Positions 34,871 through 45,005 are shown, numbered from the stretch's first letter. The stretch: DNA of 64,000 nucleotides from Bradyrhizobium sp. AZCC 1693 (GCF_036924745.1 NZ_JAZHSD010000001.1:2294001-2358000), one strand, 5' to 3'. Translations and numbers: made by a program. The notes: generated by a model not told the origin, from the letters alone.

Positions 34871-36979
34871 TTACGCCGCGCGCACCGTGTTCAGGAAGTT
34901 GCCGACCTCCAGTTTGAGGCGATTGCTTTCGAGGGAAAGCGATTGCGCCGACCCAAGCACCTGCGATGAAGCCGTCCCCGTTTCATTGGCACCACGCTGC
35001 ACGTCGGAGATATTCGAGGCTACCTGAGTCGTGCCCTGCGCCGCCTGCTGGACGTTGCGGGAAATCTCCTGGGTGGCCGCTCCCTGCTCCTCGACCGCGG
35101 ATGCAATGGCCGCCGAGATTTCCGAGATGCGGCCGATAGTGCCGCCGATCTCTCTGATTGCCGCCACGGAATCTTGCGTCGCCGTCTGGATGTCTGCAAC
35201 CTGGTGACTGATCTCGCTGGTCGCTTTCGCGGTTTGCTCGGCGAGCGCCTTGACCTCGGACGCCACCACGGCAAAGCCGCGTCCCGCTTCTCCGGCCCGC
35301 GCCGCTTCGATGGTTGCGTTCAAGGCCAGCAGATTGGTCTGGCCCGCAATGGTATTGATCAACTCGACGACATCGCCAATGCGTGTCGCAGCCTGAGACA
35401 ACGCATAAACGCGATCGTTCGTCTTTTGGGCCTGATCGACGGCGTCGCTGGCAATCCTGGCGGATTCCTGCACCTGTCGGCTGATCTCGCCAACCGAGGC
35501 GGCCATCTCTTCGCTGGCGGACGCCACTGACTGAACGTTTGCCGATGCTTCCTCCGAAGCTGCGGCAACCACGGTCGAAAGCTCCTGGGTATGCTCTGCA
35601 GTTCTGGTCAGCGTATTGGCCGCAGCTTCCAGCTCGGTCGACGACGACGACACCGTCTCGATGATCTCGCCGACAGCGCTCTCGAACTGGTCGGCGAGCC
35701 TGTACATGTCAGCCTTGCGTTGCTCGGCGGTTCGCTTTTCCATTTCCGCCTGTTCGGAACGCAGACGGTCGGCCTCGATCATATTGTCCTTGAAGACCTG
35801 CACGGCGCACACCATTTGGCCAATTTCGTCGGTGCGCTCAATTCCTGCGACCTTCACCATGGTGTCACCGGTTGCGAGCTTTCGCATTGTTGCAGTGATC
35901 ACGCCAATCGGCGTGGCGATCGAGCGCGCGGTAAAGACTGCAATCATCCCGCCAGCGAACAGCCCCACCGCAAGCAGCACCCACAAGACTATCGTCAGGA
36001 ACGATATGCTTGACTGTACCGCAAACGCCTCTTCGGCGAGCATCTTCTTCTGGTTGGTCTTGATGCCTCCGGAACGAGTGCCATCAGCACCCTTGGGTCC
36101 ATCAAGCAGATCGAGAATCTTAAGCGCGCGCGGTGCCGCTTCTGTAATGAGAACTGCGACCGGTACATTCCAATGTGCGGAATCCCGGATACCGAACATC
36201 TTTTCGACAAGTGGGACAAACTCGCCTTGCGCCTTGTTGATCAGCTCGAACGACGCCGATTGAGTGGCGGTCAGCAACGCTTTCTGGCTGCTCAAGGCGG
36301 CAAAGCCCTTCTGGAAGTTTTCCCAAGGCTTGACGAACTTCTCCTTGTCGCTCTTGTCACCCGACAAAAGATATGTACGAAGCTGAGCCGAGGCTGCGGC
36401 AAAATTGCCACGCGTGTCAGCCATCGCCTTGAGCAATTTCTTCCGCTCAGACGTAGCCTCCAGGGAGGCCTCCTCGTTGATCATGTTGGTGATCTCCGAA
36501 AATACCGCCTCGGCGCGAGGACCAGCTTCGATCAGCAATATCTTGGTTGCCGGTAGCGCATCGGGAGTGAAAGCGATCGTCTCGGCCTTTTCCTGGGCAG
36601 CGCGAAACTCCGCGAGCAATGCCTTGGTCTCGGCCCACTTTTGTTTGTTCTCGGGATTGGTAAAACGCTCAGCATGCTTATCGAAGGCGGCTACGGTGGT
36701 TTCCAGTTCCTTCCACATCGCCGCGCGATCGAGTTTGCCCTGTGGGTTACCCGTCAACAAGTAGCCACGCAGCGTCGCCAGCGTAGAATAGAGGTTACCG
36801 ACCATCTCGGTGCTTTCGAGTGCCACCGGCGTGCGCAAGTTGACCATACGCTCGACGACCGTGGAGACTCCGCCGACGGCAACCACCGTGTATCCGACAG
36901 CCATCGCGATGATGGCGCAGACCGCCGCAAAGCCAGCGATGAGCCGGCCGCGGATCCATAATCCTGAAATGAAGGGCAT
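34871..36979 (-). CDS. Methyl-accepting chemotaxis protein
   Basis: A 702-residue transmembrane chemoreceptor. A first membrane segment (about residues 12-35) and a second (about 325-350) bracket a large helical periplasmic sensor of about 290 residues. A HAMP domain (about 350-405) leads to the cytoplasmic signalling domain with the hairpin-tip text [20 protein letters not shown] in the related form and the adaptation helix [18 protein letters not shown]. The start at 36979 follows GGAGA by eight bases; the two ATGs further upstream have no such site. It is an orphan receptor with no che genes nearby. The ligand is unknown. Confidence 0.9.
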   Translation of the reverse strand: MPFISGLWIRGRLIAGFAAVCAIIAMAVGYTVVAVGGVSTVVERMVNLRTPVALESTEMVGNLYSTLATLRGYLLTGNPQGKLDRAAMWKELETTVAAFDKHAERFTNPENKQKWAETKALLAEFRAAQEKAETIAFTPDALPATKILLIEAGPRAEAVFSEITNMINEEASLEATSERKKLLKAMADTRGNFAAASAQLRTYLLSGDKSDKEKFVKPWENFQKGFAALSSQKALLTATQSASFELINKAQGEFVPLVEKMFGIRDSAHWNVPVAVLITEAAPRALKILDLLDGPKGADGTRSGGIKTNQKKMLAEEAFAVQSSISFLTIVLWVLLAVGLFAGGMIAVFTARSIATPIGVITATMRKLATGDTMVKVAGIERTDEIGQMVCAVQVFKDNMIEADRLRSEQAEMEKRTAEQRKADMYRLADQFESAVGEIIETVSSSSTELEAAANTLTRTAEHTQELSTVVAAASEEASANVQSVASASEEMAASVGEISRQVQESARIASDAVDQAQKTNDRVYALSQAATRIGDVVELINTIAGQTNLLALNATIEAARAGEAGRGFAVVASEVKALAEQTAKATSEISHQVADIQTATQDSVAAIREIGGTIGRISEISAAIASAVEEQGAATQEISRNVQQAAQGTTQVASNISDVQRGANETGTASSQVLGSAQSLSLESNRLKLEVGNFLNTVRAA

Positions 36980-37339
36980 AATAAATTCTCCAAAATTCAT
37001 GCTCAAACCGGTCACTGACGAAGCCGGAAATCACTCGTTCAATATCCGCAGGGAGCGGATTCCGTTATTCCCTGTTGTGTCCCCTGTTGCGCTCTCCGGG
37101 CGTGTCAGCGTGTAGGACGTATCGTTAACGAAAATAATTAGAACGACGTTACGCAAAATTCTGCTAATGCGGCAGGCACGCCGCAAAAAAAGCCGCTCAG
37201 GCGCCGCCGTAAATACAAAAATTGTAGCTAGGTTGAGCAAAACGCGGCTTGCAGCCACAAATTTTGCAACAGCGACGGGCGGGCTCTAGACTGCGGGCCG
37301 ACGAAAGCACGCGAACGTGCTCGCGCAAACCTGCTGCAA
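36980..37339. other. AT-rich intergenic region
   Basis: This gap lies between the start of the chemoreceptor gene and the end of the PAS-XRE gene. It is richer in A+T than the genes (for example GTTAACGAAAATAATTAGAAC at 37113-37132), fitting a promoter region for the chemoreceptor. No protein-coding potential is recognisable. Confidence 0.45.
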
Positions 37340-38356
37340 TTATCGAGGACGGACGCCGGGTTTGCCGATTCGCGGAAACAGCAGTTCGACCCCTGCATCT
37401 GAAAGTGCCTTGCGAAATAGTTCCATCGATTCGTCTGATACCGGCAGAGCGCCGTCATATTCCTCAAGCCGCCGCACCACGCCCGGCGACACGCCCGCCC
37501 GATTGGCAAGCTGCCTAACGGACCAGTTCAGAACTCCCCTCGCACCGCGCATTTGCGCGCCGGTGAGTCTCGGTGGCGCAGCAGAGAAATCCAGCAGCTT
37601 CTGGTCGTGTATGTCGGTGGACGTCCCCATCCACTCTTGAATACTTCCCTCCGGGGTCAAGATCGGAACGGCACTGCATCTGAACCACCGGTATGCACCA
37701 TCGGGCTGCAGCAGACGATGCTCGACCTTGTACGGCCGTCCGGCTTCGACCGAGACCAACCAATTCCTGAGCGCCGTATCGCGCTCTTCTTCATGCAGCA
37801 GATCCACCCAACCATGCCCATAAACCAACAGCGGACCGCTCAGCCCATTCGTTTTCCAATTCTGCAGCGAGGTGATGCAGCCGTCGGAGTTCGCGCTCCA
37901 CACGAGACCATCGATCGCCCGGATCAGCGCGTCGTAACGTTCGACACCAGTCCTGAGCGGCTGCAACGATTCGTAATTCTTGGTGATGTCGAGCGTAACG
38001 CCCAATATTTTGGCGGGCTCACCCACTTCGTTGAGCAATATCTCGGCCTGGTCGTGCACCCAACGCAGCCGGCCATTTGGCTTGACGACGCGAAATTCAC
38101 GATCGAGCGGCAAGCCGTCGAGCAGCATGTCACCGACGTCGCGCCGCAAGGGGCGATCGTCTGGATGGACTCTCCGATTGAACTCCTCAATCGACGGAGC
38201 AACCGTGCCGGGATTCAGTCCCAGCAACTCGTGGAAGCCGCGGGACCAGTGCATCTGTCTCGTAAAAACATTATAATTCCAAATCCCCGCCGCAAGTTTC
38301 TCTTCGAGAAATCGAAACGTATCAGGTGCTCCGAGGTCACCCTCGAATGGAATCAA
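37340..38356 (-). CDS. PAS-PAS sensor protein with C-terminal XRE helix-turn-helix
   Basis: A protein of about 338 residues joining two PAS domains to a DNA-binding domain. PAS 1 spans about residues 19-116 (GIWNYNVFTRQMHWSRGF to LGVTLDITKN). PAS 2 spans about 130-243 (LVWSANSDGCITSLQNW to GTSTDIHDQ). An XRE-type helix-turn-helix follows at about 254-320 (TGAQMRGARGVLNWSVRQLA, ANRAGVSPGVVRRLEEYDG). There is no membrane segment or kinase domain, so it is probably a one-component cytoplasmic regulator that senses a small ligand, redox or light through PAS. The start is uncertain: only TTG codons fit (38356 with AGAGGA upstream, or 38404). Confidence 0.78.
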   Translation of the reverse strand: MIPFEGDLGAPDTFRFLEEKLAAGIWNYNVFTRQMHWSRGFHELLGLNPGTVAPSIEEFNRRVHPDDRPLRRDVGDMLLDGLPLDREFRVVKPNGRLRWVHDQAEILLNEVGEPAKILGVTLDITKNYESLQPLRTGVERYDALIRAIDGLVWSANSDGCITSLQNWKTNGLSGPLLVYGHGWVDLLHEEERDTALRNWLVSVEAGRPYKVEHRLLQPDGAYRWFRCSAVPILTPEGSIQEWMGTSTDIHDQKLLDFSAAPPRLTGAQMRGARGVLNWSVRQLANRAGVSPGVVRRLEEYDGALPVSDESMELFRKALSDAGVELLFPRIGKPGVRPR

Positions 38357-38524
38357 TTTGAAATATCCTCTGCAACCATCCCAATCAGTATCAAGATAGC
38401 ACAATCTACCGAGTCTCGAACCCGTATTTCTACTGGTGATTGAATATCTGTGAATCGCAAGTTTTTGATCTGGACCTTACTCGTTTCGAGTCCCTATTCG
38501 ACCAGGAGAAGCTCTTGCCGCACC

Positions 38525-39025
38525 TTAAACCGGCTTATCTGGCGGGGCATCGGCCGCGAGCAGGCGATCCAGCCTCGCCTCTTCCTCTTCCGTCAAATGC
38601 ATTAGCGAGGGATCGGCGGCGCTGCCGGCATTCGAGCGGCGGCGGCTGTAGAACCACAGCGCCAGTCCGCCTCCGATCAACGCGAGCGGCGGCAGCAGCC
38701 ACAGCAGGAGCGTATGCGAGGTGAAGCGCGGCTTCAGCAGCACGAACTCGCCGTAGCGCGCCACCAGGAAATCGATCACCTGGCTGTCGCTGTCACCGGT
38801 TGCGATCCGCTCGCGCACCAGGAGCCGCAGGTCGCGCGCCAGCGGCGCGTCGGAATCGTCGATCGACTGGTTCTGGCAGACCATGCAGCGCAATTCGCGC
38901 GACAGGTCGCGCGCGCGCGCTTCCTTCGCAGGATCCGGCATGATCTCGTCGGGCTGCACCGCGTTGGCGACCGGGCCGCCCAGCATCACGGCGACGACGA
39001 ACACGCATGCAAGGAGCCGCTTCAA
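38525..39025 (-). CDS. ccmH: Cytochrome c maturation protein CcmH (CycL)
   Basis: A 166-residue membrane thiol-oxidoreductase for reducing apocytochrome c before haem attachment. A signal/membrane segment opens the protein (LLACVFVVAVMLGG). The redox motif LRCMVCQNQ has Cys47 and Cys50, and a C-terminal membrane helix follows (LLLWLLPPLALIGGGLALWF). The best start is a TTG at 39025, four bases after the CcmF stop, since the longer open frame would overlap the ccmF coding region by about 95 bases. It is the last gene of the ccmI-E-F-H order, the same as rhizobial cycHJKL. Confidence 0.9.
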   Translation of the reverse strand: MKRLLACVFVVAVMLGGPVANAVQPDEIMPDPAKEARARDLSRELRCMVCQNQSIDDSDAPLARDLRLLVRERIATGDSDSQVIDFLVARYGEFVLLKPRFTSHTLLLWLLPPLALIGGGLALWFYSRRRSNAGSAADPSLMHLTEEEEARLDRLLAADAPPDKPV

Positions 39026-39029
39026 TGGA

Positions 39030-41012
39030 TCACTCCGCCGGCTGCAGCGCGCGGGCGGCCTTGGCGGCAGGCTTCGGCGCGCCGACGCGCAGGCGGCGAT
39101 CCGAAAGCGACAGCAGGCCACCGAACGCCATCAGCACCGGCCCCCACCAGATCAAGAGCACCAGCGGCTTGTGATAGATGCGGACCGCAATGGCGCCGGC
39201 GCTGGTTTCGCCGAGCGACACATAGAGCTGGCTGGCGCCGCGGCTCAGCAGCGCGGCCTCGGTGGTCGACGATCCCCGCGTGGTGAAGTCGCGCTTCGAG
39301 GGCGTCATCACGTGGAGCGTCTCGCCGTCGAGACTGACCGTGAACTGCGCGATCATCTCGCGGAAATTCGGCCCTTGCCGCTGGGTGACGCCGTCGAGCT
39401 TCAATTGATAGCCGGCGACCCTGGCGACATCACTGGGCATCATCGAGCCGATATATTCGCTGTTCCAGGTGGTCTCGCAGACGATCCCGATCAGGGCTAT
39501 GCCGACGCCGGCATGGGCGAACGCCGTGCCCCAGGTCGCGCGCGGCAATCCACGCGCGCGCCGCAGCGCGACGCCCAAGGAAACGCGGAACAGTCCAGTG
39601 CGTTCGGCAAGGTCGCACAACGCGCCTGCTACGACGAATATCGCAAGTCCGATCGCGAGCGGCGCGAATGTGCTGCCGCCATAGGTCCACGCCCATGCCA
39701 CCGCAATCGCAACCAATGCGGCGATGCCGGCCGCGGTCAGCCGCTGCGCCGCGCCGAGCAGGTCACCCCGCTTCCACGCCAACAGCGGCCCGAACGGCAC
39801 CGCGAGCATCAACGGTACGAACAAGGGACCGAACGTCAGATTAAAGAAGGGCGCGCCGACGGAAATCTTGTCGCCGGTCAAAACCTCCAGCGCCAGCGGA
39901 TACAGCGTTCCGATGAAGACCGTCGCACACGCCGTGGTGAGAAAGAGATTGTTGAGCACCAGCGCGCCCTCGCGCGAGATCGGCGCGAACAGCCCGCCCT
40001 GCTTCAGCGCCGATGCGCGCCAGGCGTAGAGTGACAGGCTGCCGCCGATGAACAGGCAGAGAATCAACAGAATGAACACGCCGCGCGCCGGATCGGTCGC
40101 GAACGCATGCACCGAGGTCAGGACGCCCGAGCGCACCAGGAAGGTGCCGAGTAGCGACAATGAGAAGGTCAGGATCGACAGCAGGATGGTCCAGACTTTC
40201 AGCGCGTTGCGCTTTTCCATCACGACCGCGGAATGCAATAGCGCGGTGCCGGCGAGCCAGGGCATCAGGGAAGCGTTCTCGACCGGGTCCCAGAACCACC
40301 AGCCGCCCCAGCCGAGCTCGTAATAGGCCCAGTACGATCCCATGGCGATGCCGAGCGTGAGGAATATCCACGCCACCAGCGTCCATGGCCGCACCCAGCG
40401 CGCCCAGGCGGCATCGATGCGGCCTTCGATCAGGGCGGCGACCGCGAAGGAGAACGAGATCGAGAACCCGACATAGCCGAGATAGAGCATCGGCGGATGC
40501 ACGGCGAGGCCGATATCCTGCAGCACCGGGTTGAGGTCGCGCCCCTCGATCGGCGGGCTGGCGATGCGCAAAAATGGATTCGAGGTGACCAGGATGAACA
40601 GATAGAACGCAGCCGCGATCCAGCCCTGCACCGCCAGCACATGGGCGCGCAGCGACAGCGGCAAATTGTTGCCGAAGGCGGCGACCAGACCACCGAACAG
40701 CGCCAGGATAAACACCCAGAGCAGCATCGACCCTTCGTGATTGCCCCACACGCCGGTGATCTTGTAGAGCAGCGGCTTCATCGAGTGCGAGTTCTCGAAC
40801 ACGTTGACGACGGAGAAATCCGACACGACGTGCAGCATCACCAGCGCCGTGAACGAGGCCGCCACGAATAGCAATTGCGCGAGCGCCGTGGAGCGCGCGA
40901 CATTCATCAAGGCATGATCGCCCCAGCGCGCGCCGAGCAGCGGCACGGTGGACTGGATCAGCGCCAGTCCGAGCGCCAGCACCAGCGCATAATGCCCGGC
41001 TTCGGCGATCAC
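39030..41012 (-). CDS. ccmF: Haem lyase CcmF (CycK)
   Basis: A 660-residue polytopic membrane protein. The haem-handling Trp-rich motif is [19 protein letters not shown], and conserved periplasmic His residues flank it, for example in [12 protein letters not shown] and [12 protein letters not shown]. CcmF with CcmH and CcmI ligates haem from CcmE to the CXXCH motif of apocytochromes c. The start overlaps the ccmE stop by four bases (ATGA), and the ccmH start lies just after its stop, so the set is translationally coupled. Confidence 0.95.
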   Translation of the reverse strand: MIAEAGHYALVLALGLALIQSTVPLLGARWGDHALMNVARSTALAQLLFVAASFTALVMLHVVSDFSVVNVFENSHSMKPLLYKITGVWGNHEGSMLLWVFILALFGGLVAAFGNNLPLSLRAHVLAVQGWIAAAFYLFILVTSNPFLRIASPPIEGRDLNPVLQDIGLAVHPPMLYLGYVGFSISFSFAVAALIEGRIDAAWARWVRPWTLVAWIFLTLGIAMGSYWAYYELGWGGWWFWDPVENASLMPWLAGTALLHSAVVMEKRNALKVWTILLSILTFSLSLLGTFLVRSGVLTSVHAFATDPARGVFILLILCLFIGGSLSLYAWRASALKQGGLFAPISREGALVLNNLFLTTACATVFIGTLYPLALEVLTGDKISVGAPFFNLTFGPLFVPLMLAVPFGPLLAWKRGDLLGAAQRLTAAGIAALVAIAVAWAWTYGGSTFAPLAIGLAIFVVAGALCDLAERTGLFRVSLGVALRRARGLPRATWGTAFAHAGVGIALIGIVCETTWNSEYIGSMMPSDVARVAGYQLKLDGVTQRQGPNFREMIAQFTVSLDGETLHVMTPSKRDFTTRGSSTTEAALLSRGASQLYVSLGETSAGAIAVRIYHKPLVLLIWWGPVLMAFGGLLSLSDRRLRVGAPKPAAKAARALQPAE

Positions 41013-41500
41013 TTCGAAGCCCCCCGGACCGGCGCAGCTGCGGCCGCGGCGCCGGGCTTGATGCCGTAATCGTCCTTCCAGTGCCCCTGCTTCTTCAGGG
41101 CGTCGGCGACATCCTTGGGCATATAGGTCTCGTCATGCTTGGCGAGCACGGTATCGGCCCTGAAGACGCCGGAGGCGTCCAGCGCGCCTTCGGTGACGAC
41201 GCCCTGCCCTTCACGGAACAGGTCCGGCAAAATTCCCTTGTAGGCGACCGGCACCGTGGCGCCGCCATCGGCGACGCTGAAATTGACGGCGAGATTGTCG
41301 CCGCGCACCAGCGATCCCGGCTGCACCAGGCCGCCGAGGCGGAACCGCTTGCCGGCCGGGATCTGCTTCTCGGCCGCCATCGTCGGCGTGGAAAAGAACA
41401 CGATGGAATCGCGCATGGCGTTCAGCACCAGCGCCGCGGCAATGGCGAGCACCGCAAGCGAGCCGCCGATCATGGTCAAACGCCGCTGCTTGCGCGTCAT
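41009..41500 (-). CDS. ccmE: Haem chaperone CcmE (CycJ)
   Basis: A 163-residue membrane-anchored periplasmic OB-fold protein. A membrane anchor lies at residues 9-28. The haem-binding His122 and Tyr126 are in KHDETYMPK, the HxxxY motif that makes a covalent haem link. The C terminus is Ala/Pro-rich. It accepts haem from CcmC and passes it to CcmF. It lies 41 bases after ccmI and overlaps ccmF by four bases. Confidence 0.94.
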   Translation of the reverse strand: MTRKQRRLTMIGGSLAVLAIAAALVLNAMRDSIVFFSTPTMAAEKQIPAGKRFRLGGLVQPGSLVRGDNLAVNFSVADGGATVPVAYKGILPDLFREGQGVVTEGALDASGVFRADTVLAKHDETYMPKDVADALKKQGHWKDDYGIKPGAAAAAAPVRGASK

Positions 41501-41541
41501 TTCTATCCTCTATCCTCGCCTTTGGGTTCCGGCATCATGCC

Positions 41542-42645
41542 TCACCCACCAAGCCCGAGATTCTTCACGCCCTCATTGAGCTGGCGCAAGCGCTCGGTAT
41601 CGTTGGCGACCGCCTGACGCGCCTCCGCCAGCGCGCTCGCCGCCTTGTCGCGTTCGCCCATCACCATATAGGCCCTCATCAGCCGCAGCCATCCCTCGAC
41701 ATCGTCGCCGTTCTGCTTCAGCCGCGTCGCGAGCCGGTCGACCATGCCACGGATCATCGTGCCACGGTCGGCCTCGCTCATGTCCTTGGCGGCGGCCATC
41801 GCATCGTTGGAAAGTGCTGGCGCGGCGGGGCTCCCGACCCTCGCCAGCGCGGCCTCGACCAGCGGCCGCCACGGCGCATCCTTGGGCGCTTTGGCGAGCA
41901 TCGCGTGCCAGATCGCGGCGGCATCCGCCTGGCGACCATCCTGTTCGGCGGCGAGCCCAAGGTAATAGTGCGCCCTGGGCTCGCCGGCGTTCTGCGCGAC
42001 GGCGCGTTCGAACTCGGCCTTGGCCTCCACCGTGACGACGCCGCCCGCCGCAATTGCAAGGGCTTCACCGAGATCAGCGCGGCGCTCCGCGCTGTCGCCG
42101 GCATAGGTGATGGAATTGCGGTAGGCCCGGACCGCATCATCGCTACGGCCAAGACGCGCCAGCACCGGCGCCAGCACGGTCCAGCCGCGGCCGTCCGTCG
42201 GATTTTTTTCGAGATGCGCCTCGACCTGCGCCACCATGTTGTCGAGAGGCTGGTTGACATCCGCCGTGCGCATGCGTGAGGCCAGTGGAAAATCACCGAG
42301 ACGCGGCGATCCGAGCGCGAGATACAACGTCACCGCCGCGATCGGCAATCCCAGCAGCGCCACGATCGCGGAAGCGCGGCGCAGACCAAGATTCGACCGC
42401 GCCGGCAAATCGAGCTGGCCGTCCGCGGCGGCGAGCAGGCGGCGGCCGATTTCGACACGCGCGGCCTTGGCCTCGGACACGCCGATCAGTCCGGCCGAGA
42501 CATCGCGATCGATCTCGGCAAGCTGATCCCTGTAGACCACAGCCTCACTGCCGCCGGCCGGCGCAGAAGCGCCGCGGCCCAACGGCCAAAGCACGGCGAA
42601 GATCGCCGCGACCGTCATCAGCGCGAACACAAACCACAGCGTCAT
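41542..42645 (-). CDS. ccmI: Cytochrome c maturation protein CcmI (CycH)
   Basis: A 367-residue protein. Membrane helices lie at the N terminus (LWFVFALMTVAAIFAVLWPL) and near residue 95-115, with a Leu-rich cytoplasmic loop between them. The periplasmic part has TPR-like helical repeats (from about residue 150), which present apocytochrome c to CcmF/CcmH. The ATG at 42645 gives the conserved start; the frame is open upstream to 42741. It is the first gene of ccmIEFH and divergent from exbB, 284 bases away. Confidence 0.93.
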   Translation of the reverse strand: MTLWFVFALMTVAAIFAVLWPLGRGASAPAGGSEAVVYRDQLAEIDRDVSAGLIGVSEAKAARVEIGRRLLAAADGQLDLPARSNLGLRRASAIVALLGLPIAAVTLYLALGSPRLGDFPLASRMRTADVNQPLDNMVAQVEAHLEKNPTDGRGWTVLAPVLARLGRSDDAVRAYRNSITYAGDSAERRADLGEALAIAAGGVVTVEAKAEFERAVAQNAGEPRAHYYLGLAAEQDGRQADAAAIWHAMLAKAPKDAPWRPLVEAALARVGSPAAPALSNDAMAAAKDMSEADRGTMIRGMVDRLATRLKQNGDDVEGWLRLMRAYMVMGERDKAASALAEARQAVANDTERLRQLNEGVKNLGLGG

Positions 42646-42863
42646 CAAGCAGTTCCCGGGTGGAACGGCACTTTTAAAATGGGAATAAGCGCCGCCGATG
42701 CGCCGCTTTACACCACTGGCGGCAAGCCCGGCAATTGACAATTACGGCAGAAAAACCGGCGGAAACAGAGATCCTCGGTCTGGCCCGCTTCGCCGCAGGT
42801 CCCATCGCTTAAATTGCATCGGAACCAGCATACACGGAAGGGCAGCGCGCCCTGTTAGTATTT

Positions 42864-42888
42864 ACACCAAGACGTAGGTGATGCTACA
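42864..42888 (+). promoter_or_regulatory. MntR-like operator upstream of exbB
   Basis: This 25-base element, with core ACGTAGGTGATGCTACA (42872-42888), recurs with three differences at 48205-48229. Half-sites GTAG and CTAC are six bases apart. The layout resembles the enterobacterial MntR operator (AACATAGCAAAGGCTATGTT, from memory). It lies 41 bases before the exbB start, a position suited to repressing or positioning transcription. Confidence 0.65.
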
Positions 42889-42929
42889 AAATGAGGCCAA
42901 GACGTTAATTCCCCTCAGAGGTAAATCTG

Positions 42930-43754
42930 ATGCGAGCCTGGAAAGCATTTCGACGCGAAATTCGTCGCGGCGCTCCGCTTCTTTCATTTCCGTTATTGCT
43001 GCAGTGCTTTCCAGCCTCGGCCCAGGACGCAACGGACCGGACCGCGGTCGCAGCCGCGATGCTCCCCCGGGATCTCAGTCCCTGGGGCATGTTCATGCAG
43101 GCCGATATCGTCGTCAAAGCGGTGATGATCGGTCTGGTGTTTGCGACCGCCGTGACATGGACGGTATGGCTGGCGAAGACGATCGAGCTGATCAAGGCGC
43201 GGCGGAGTGCCCGAAGCGCTTTGCGCGAACTCGCCAGCGCCCGTAGCGTCGACGACGCCGTGCGGCAGGTCCCCGACGGCACGGTTGCCCAATTGATCGA
43301 GGGCGCCATGACCGAACTCAGATTGAGCACCGACCGCATGGACAAGGAAGGAATCAAGGTGAGGATCGCCTCCCGGCTGCAGCAGATCGAGGCGGCGGCA
43401 AGCAGGCGGATCGCCTTCGGCACCGGCGTGCTTGCCACCATCGGGTCGACCGGTCCCTTTGTCGGACTGTTCGGTACGGTCTGGGGGATCATGAACAGCT
43501 TTATCGGCATCTCGAAGTCGCAAACCACCAACCTCGCCGTGGTTGCGCCCGGCATAGCCGAGGCGTTGCTGGCGACGGCGCTGGGACTGGTGGCTGCGAT
43601 CCCCGCGGTCGTGGTCTACAACCTGTTCGCGCGCCAGATCGCTTCTTACCGGGCGCTGCTCGGAGACGGCTCCGCGGAAATCGGGCGGCTGGTCGGGCGC
43701 GACCTCGACAGCGGCACCATGCTTGTGCGACGGCACCTCGCAGCGGCGGAGTAG
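42930..43754 (+). CDS. exbB: TonB-system energizer ExbB
   Basis: A 274-residue inner-membrane MotA/TolQ/ExbB protein. It has an N-terminal signal-like segment (residues 13-32) and three membrane helices: about 55-80 (VVKAVMIGLVFATAVTWTVW), about 165-190 (GVLATIGSTGPFVGLFGTVW, the proton-channel helix) and about 205-230. ExbB forms the pentameric motor with ExbD that uses the proton motive force to drive TonB. It starts a three-gene operon whose upstream region carries a MntR-like element. It is divergent from ccmI. Confidence 0.93.
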   Translation: MRAWKAFRREIRRGAPLLSFPLLLQCFPASAQDATDRTAVAAAMLPRDLSPWGMFMQADIVVKAVMIGLVFATAVTWTVWLAKTIELIKARRSARSALRELASARSVDDAVRQVPDGTVAQLIEGAMTELRLSTDRMDKEGIKVRIASRLQQIEAAASRRIAFGTGVLATIGSTGPFVGLFGTVWGIMNSFIGISKSQTTNLAVVAPGIAEALLATALGLVAAIPAVVVYNLFARQIASYRALLGDGSAEIGRLVGRDLDSGTMLVRRHLAAAE

Positions 43755-43759
43755 CAGCC

Positions 43760-44185
43760 ATGGCCGCCAGTCTGAACCAGGGCAATGGCGATCTCTCCGA
43801 GGTCCATGAGATCAACGTGACGCCGTTCATCGACGTCATTCTCGTTCTGCTCATCATCTTCATGGTCGCAGCCCCGCTTGCGACCGTCGATATCGCCGTC
43901 GATCTTCCGGCGTCGAACGCGCAGCCGCAGCCGCGACCCGACAAGCCGGTCTATCTGACGGTCAAGCCGGACCTGTCGCTCTCCGTCGGCAACGAAACCG
44001 TGGGCCGCGGCGCGCTGCCCGGCGTGCTCGACGCGAGCACCAACGGCCAGAAGGATACCCGCATTTTCCTGCGCGCGGACAAGCTCGTCCCGTATGGCGA
44101 GGTGATGCAGGTCATGAACTTGCTGCGCGCCGCCGGCTACCTGAAGGTCGCCTTGGTCGGAATGGAGCAAGCCTCACCGCTATGA
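43760..44185 (+). CDS. exbD: TonB-system motor protein ExbD
   Basis: A 141-residue protein with one membrane helix (about residues 22-42) containing the essential Asp in VTPFIDVILVLLIIFMV. A periplasmic domain follows. GGAG stands before the ATG, which lies six bases after the exbB stop. The stop overlaps the tonB start by four bases. It delivers proton-motive energy from the ExbB channel to TonB. Confidence 0.93.
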   Translation: MAASLNQGNGDLSEVHEINVTPFIDVILVLLIIFMVAAPLATVDIAVDLPASNAQPQPRPDKPVYLTVKPDLSLSVGNETVGRGALPGVLDASTNGQKDTRIFLRADKLVPYGEVMQVMNLLRAAGYLKVALVGMEQASPL

Positions 44186-44937
44186 TCGAGCTTGCGGCCG
44201 AAGATCGTTCAGACCTGCGGCGATGGATGTTCAGCAGCCTCGCGGTGCTGAGCGTCTATGCCGGATTGACCGCCACGCTCGCCACCTGGCGCCACGCGGA
44301 TGATACCGCGGCTGCCGAACCTTCGGGCGCGATCGTGGTCGATCTGGCGCCGTTGGCCGCAGCGCCCTCGTCCACACCAACCGATATTGCGCCCGGTCCG
44401 GAACAGGTGATGTCGGAGGCGCAACCGGTGGCAAAGCCCAACGAGACGCCGCCAGATGAAACACCTGATCTGCCGTCCGCTCCCGATCCCGACGCAGCGG
44501 TGGCGCTGCAGGCCAAGCCGCATCCGGACGTGATGCCACAGCAGCAGGCCGCGGCCGCCACGACCTCAGCACCACCTGCAATCACCGATCGGATCGCACC
44601 GGTAGCCGTGGCGCCGACCCAGGGTGTGCCGAATGACAAAAATTCGGAGGCCGTGGTGACATGGCGAACCCGGGTCCTCGCCCTGGTTGAAAAGAACAAG
44701 CGATATCCGGAGGCGGCGCGGTCGCGGCGCGAGCAAGGGACGGCGCAAGTATCCTTTACGCTCGATCGCAAGGGAATGGTTATCAACGCGCGCGTGATTC
44801 AAAGTTCGGGCTCCAACGCCCTTGACGAGGAAGCCATCGCGCTCCTCAAGCGCGCGCAGCCCTTCCCTGCGCCACCTGCAACCTTTCCCGGCGAATTGGT
44901 CGTCGTGCGGCAACCGATCCGTTTCACCGTAAAATAG
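44182..44937 (+). CDS. tonB: TonB protein
   Basis: A 251-residue TonB. The N-terminal membrane helix lies at about residues 15-35 (SSLAVLSVYAGLTATLATW), followed by a Pro-rich, Ala-rich, negatively charged linker (residues 45-150). The C-terminal domain has the TonB fold with NKRYPEAARSRREQGTAQV and a final RFTVK. It contacts the TonB box of outer-membrane receptors. It ends 68 bases before the convergent large receptor gene, a strong hint that the two work together. Confidence 0.92.
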   Translation: MIELAAEDRSDLRRWMFSSLAVLSVYAGLTATLATWRHADDTAAAEPSGAIVVDLAPLAAAPSSTPTDIAPGPEQVMSEAQPVAKPNETPPDETPDLPSAPDPDAAVALQAKPHPDVMPQQQAAAATTSAPPAITDRIAPVAVAPTQGVPNDKNSEAVVTWRTRVLALVEKNKRYPEAARSRREQGTAQVSFTLDRKGMVINARVIQSSGSNALDEEAIALLKRAQPFPAPPATFPGELVVVRQPIRFTVK

Positions 44938-44980
44938 ATGGGACGCCCTGCGGGCCGGGGCTGACCGCAGCCTTGTCGCG

Positions 44981-44998
44981 ACCCCGCCTTGGCGGGGT
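44981..44998. terminator. Hairpin between convergent tonB and receptor genes
   Basis: ACCCCGCC / GGCGGGGT with a two-base loop forms an 8-bp perfect stem between the tonB stop (44937) and the receptor stop (45006). No U-tract is present on either strand, so it is terminator-like rather than a classical intrinsic terminator. Confidence 0.5.
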
Positions 44999-45005
44999 TC
45001 GAGGG

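Noticed and set aside
34085..38404. Calling the MCP/PAS-XRE stretch a genomic island
   Set aside because: No integrase, tRNA or flanking direct repeat is visible; I report only an interruption of a gene order recalled from other rhizobia.
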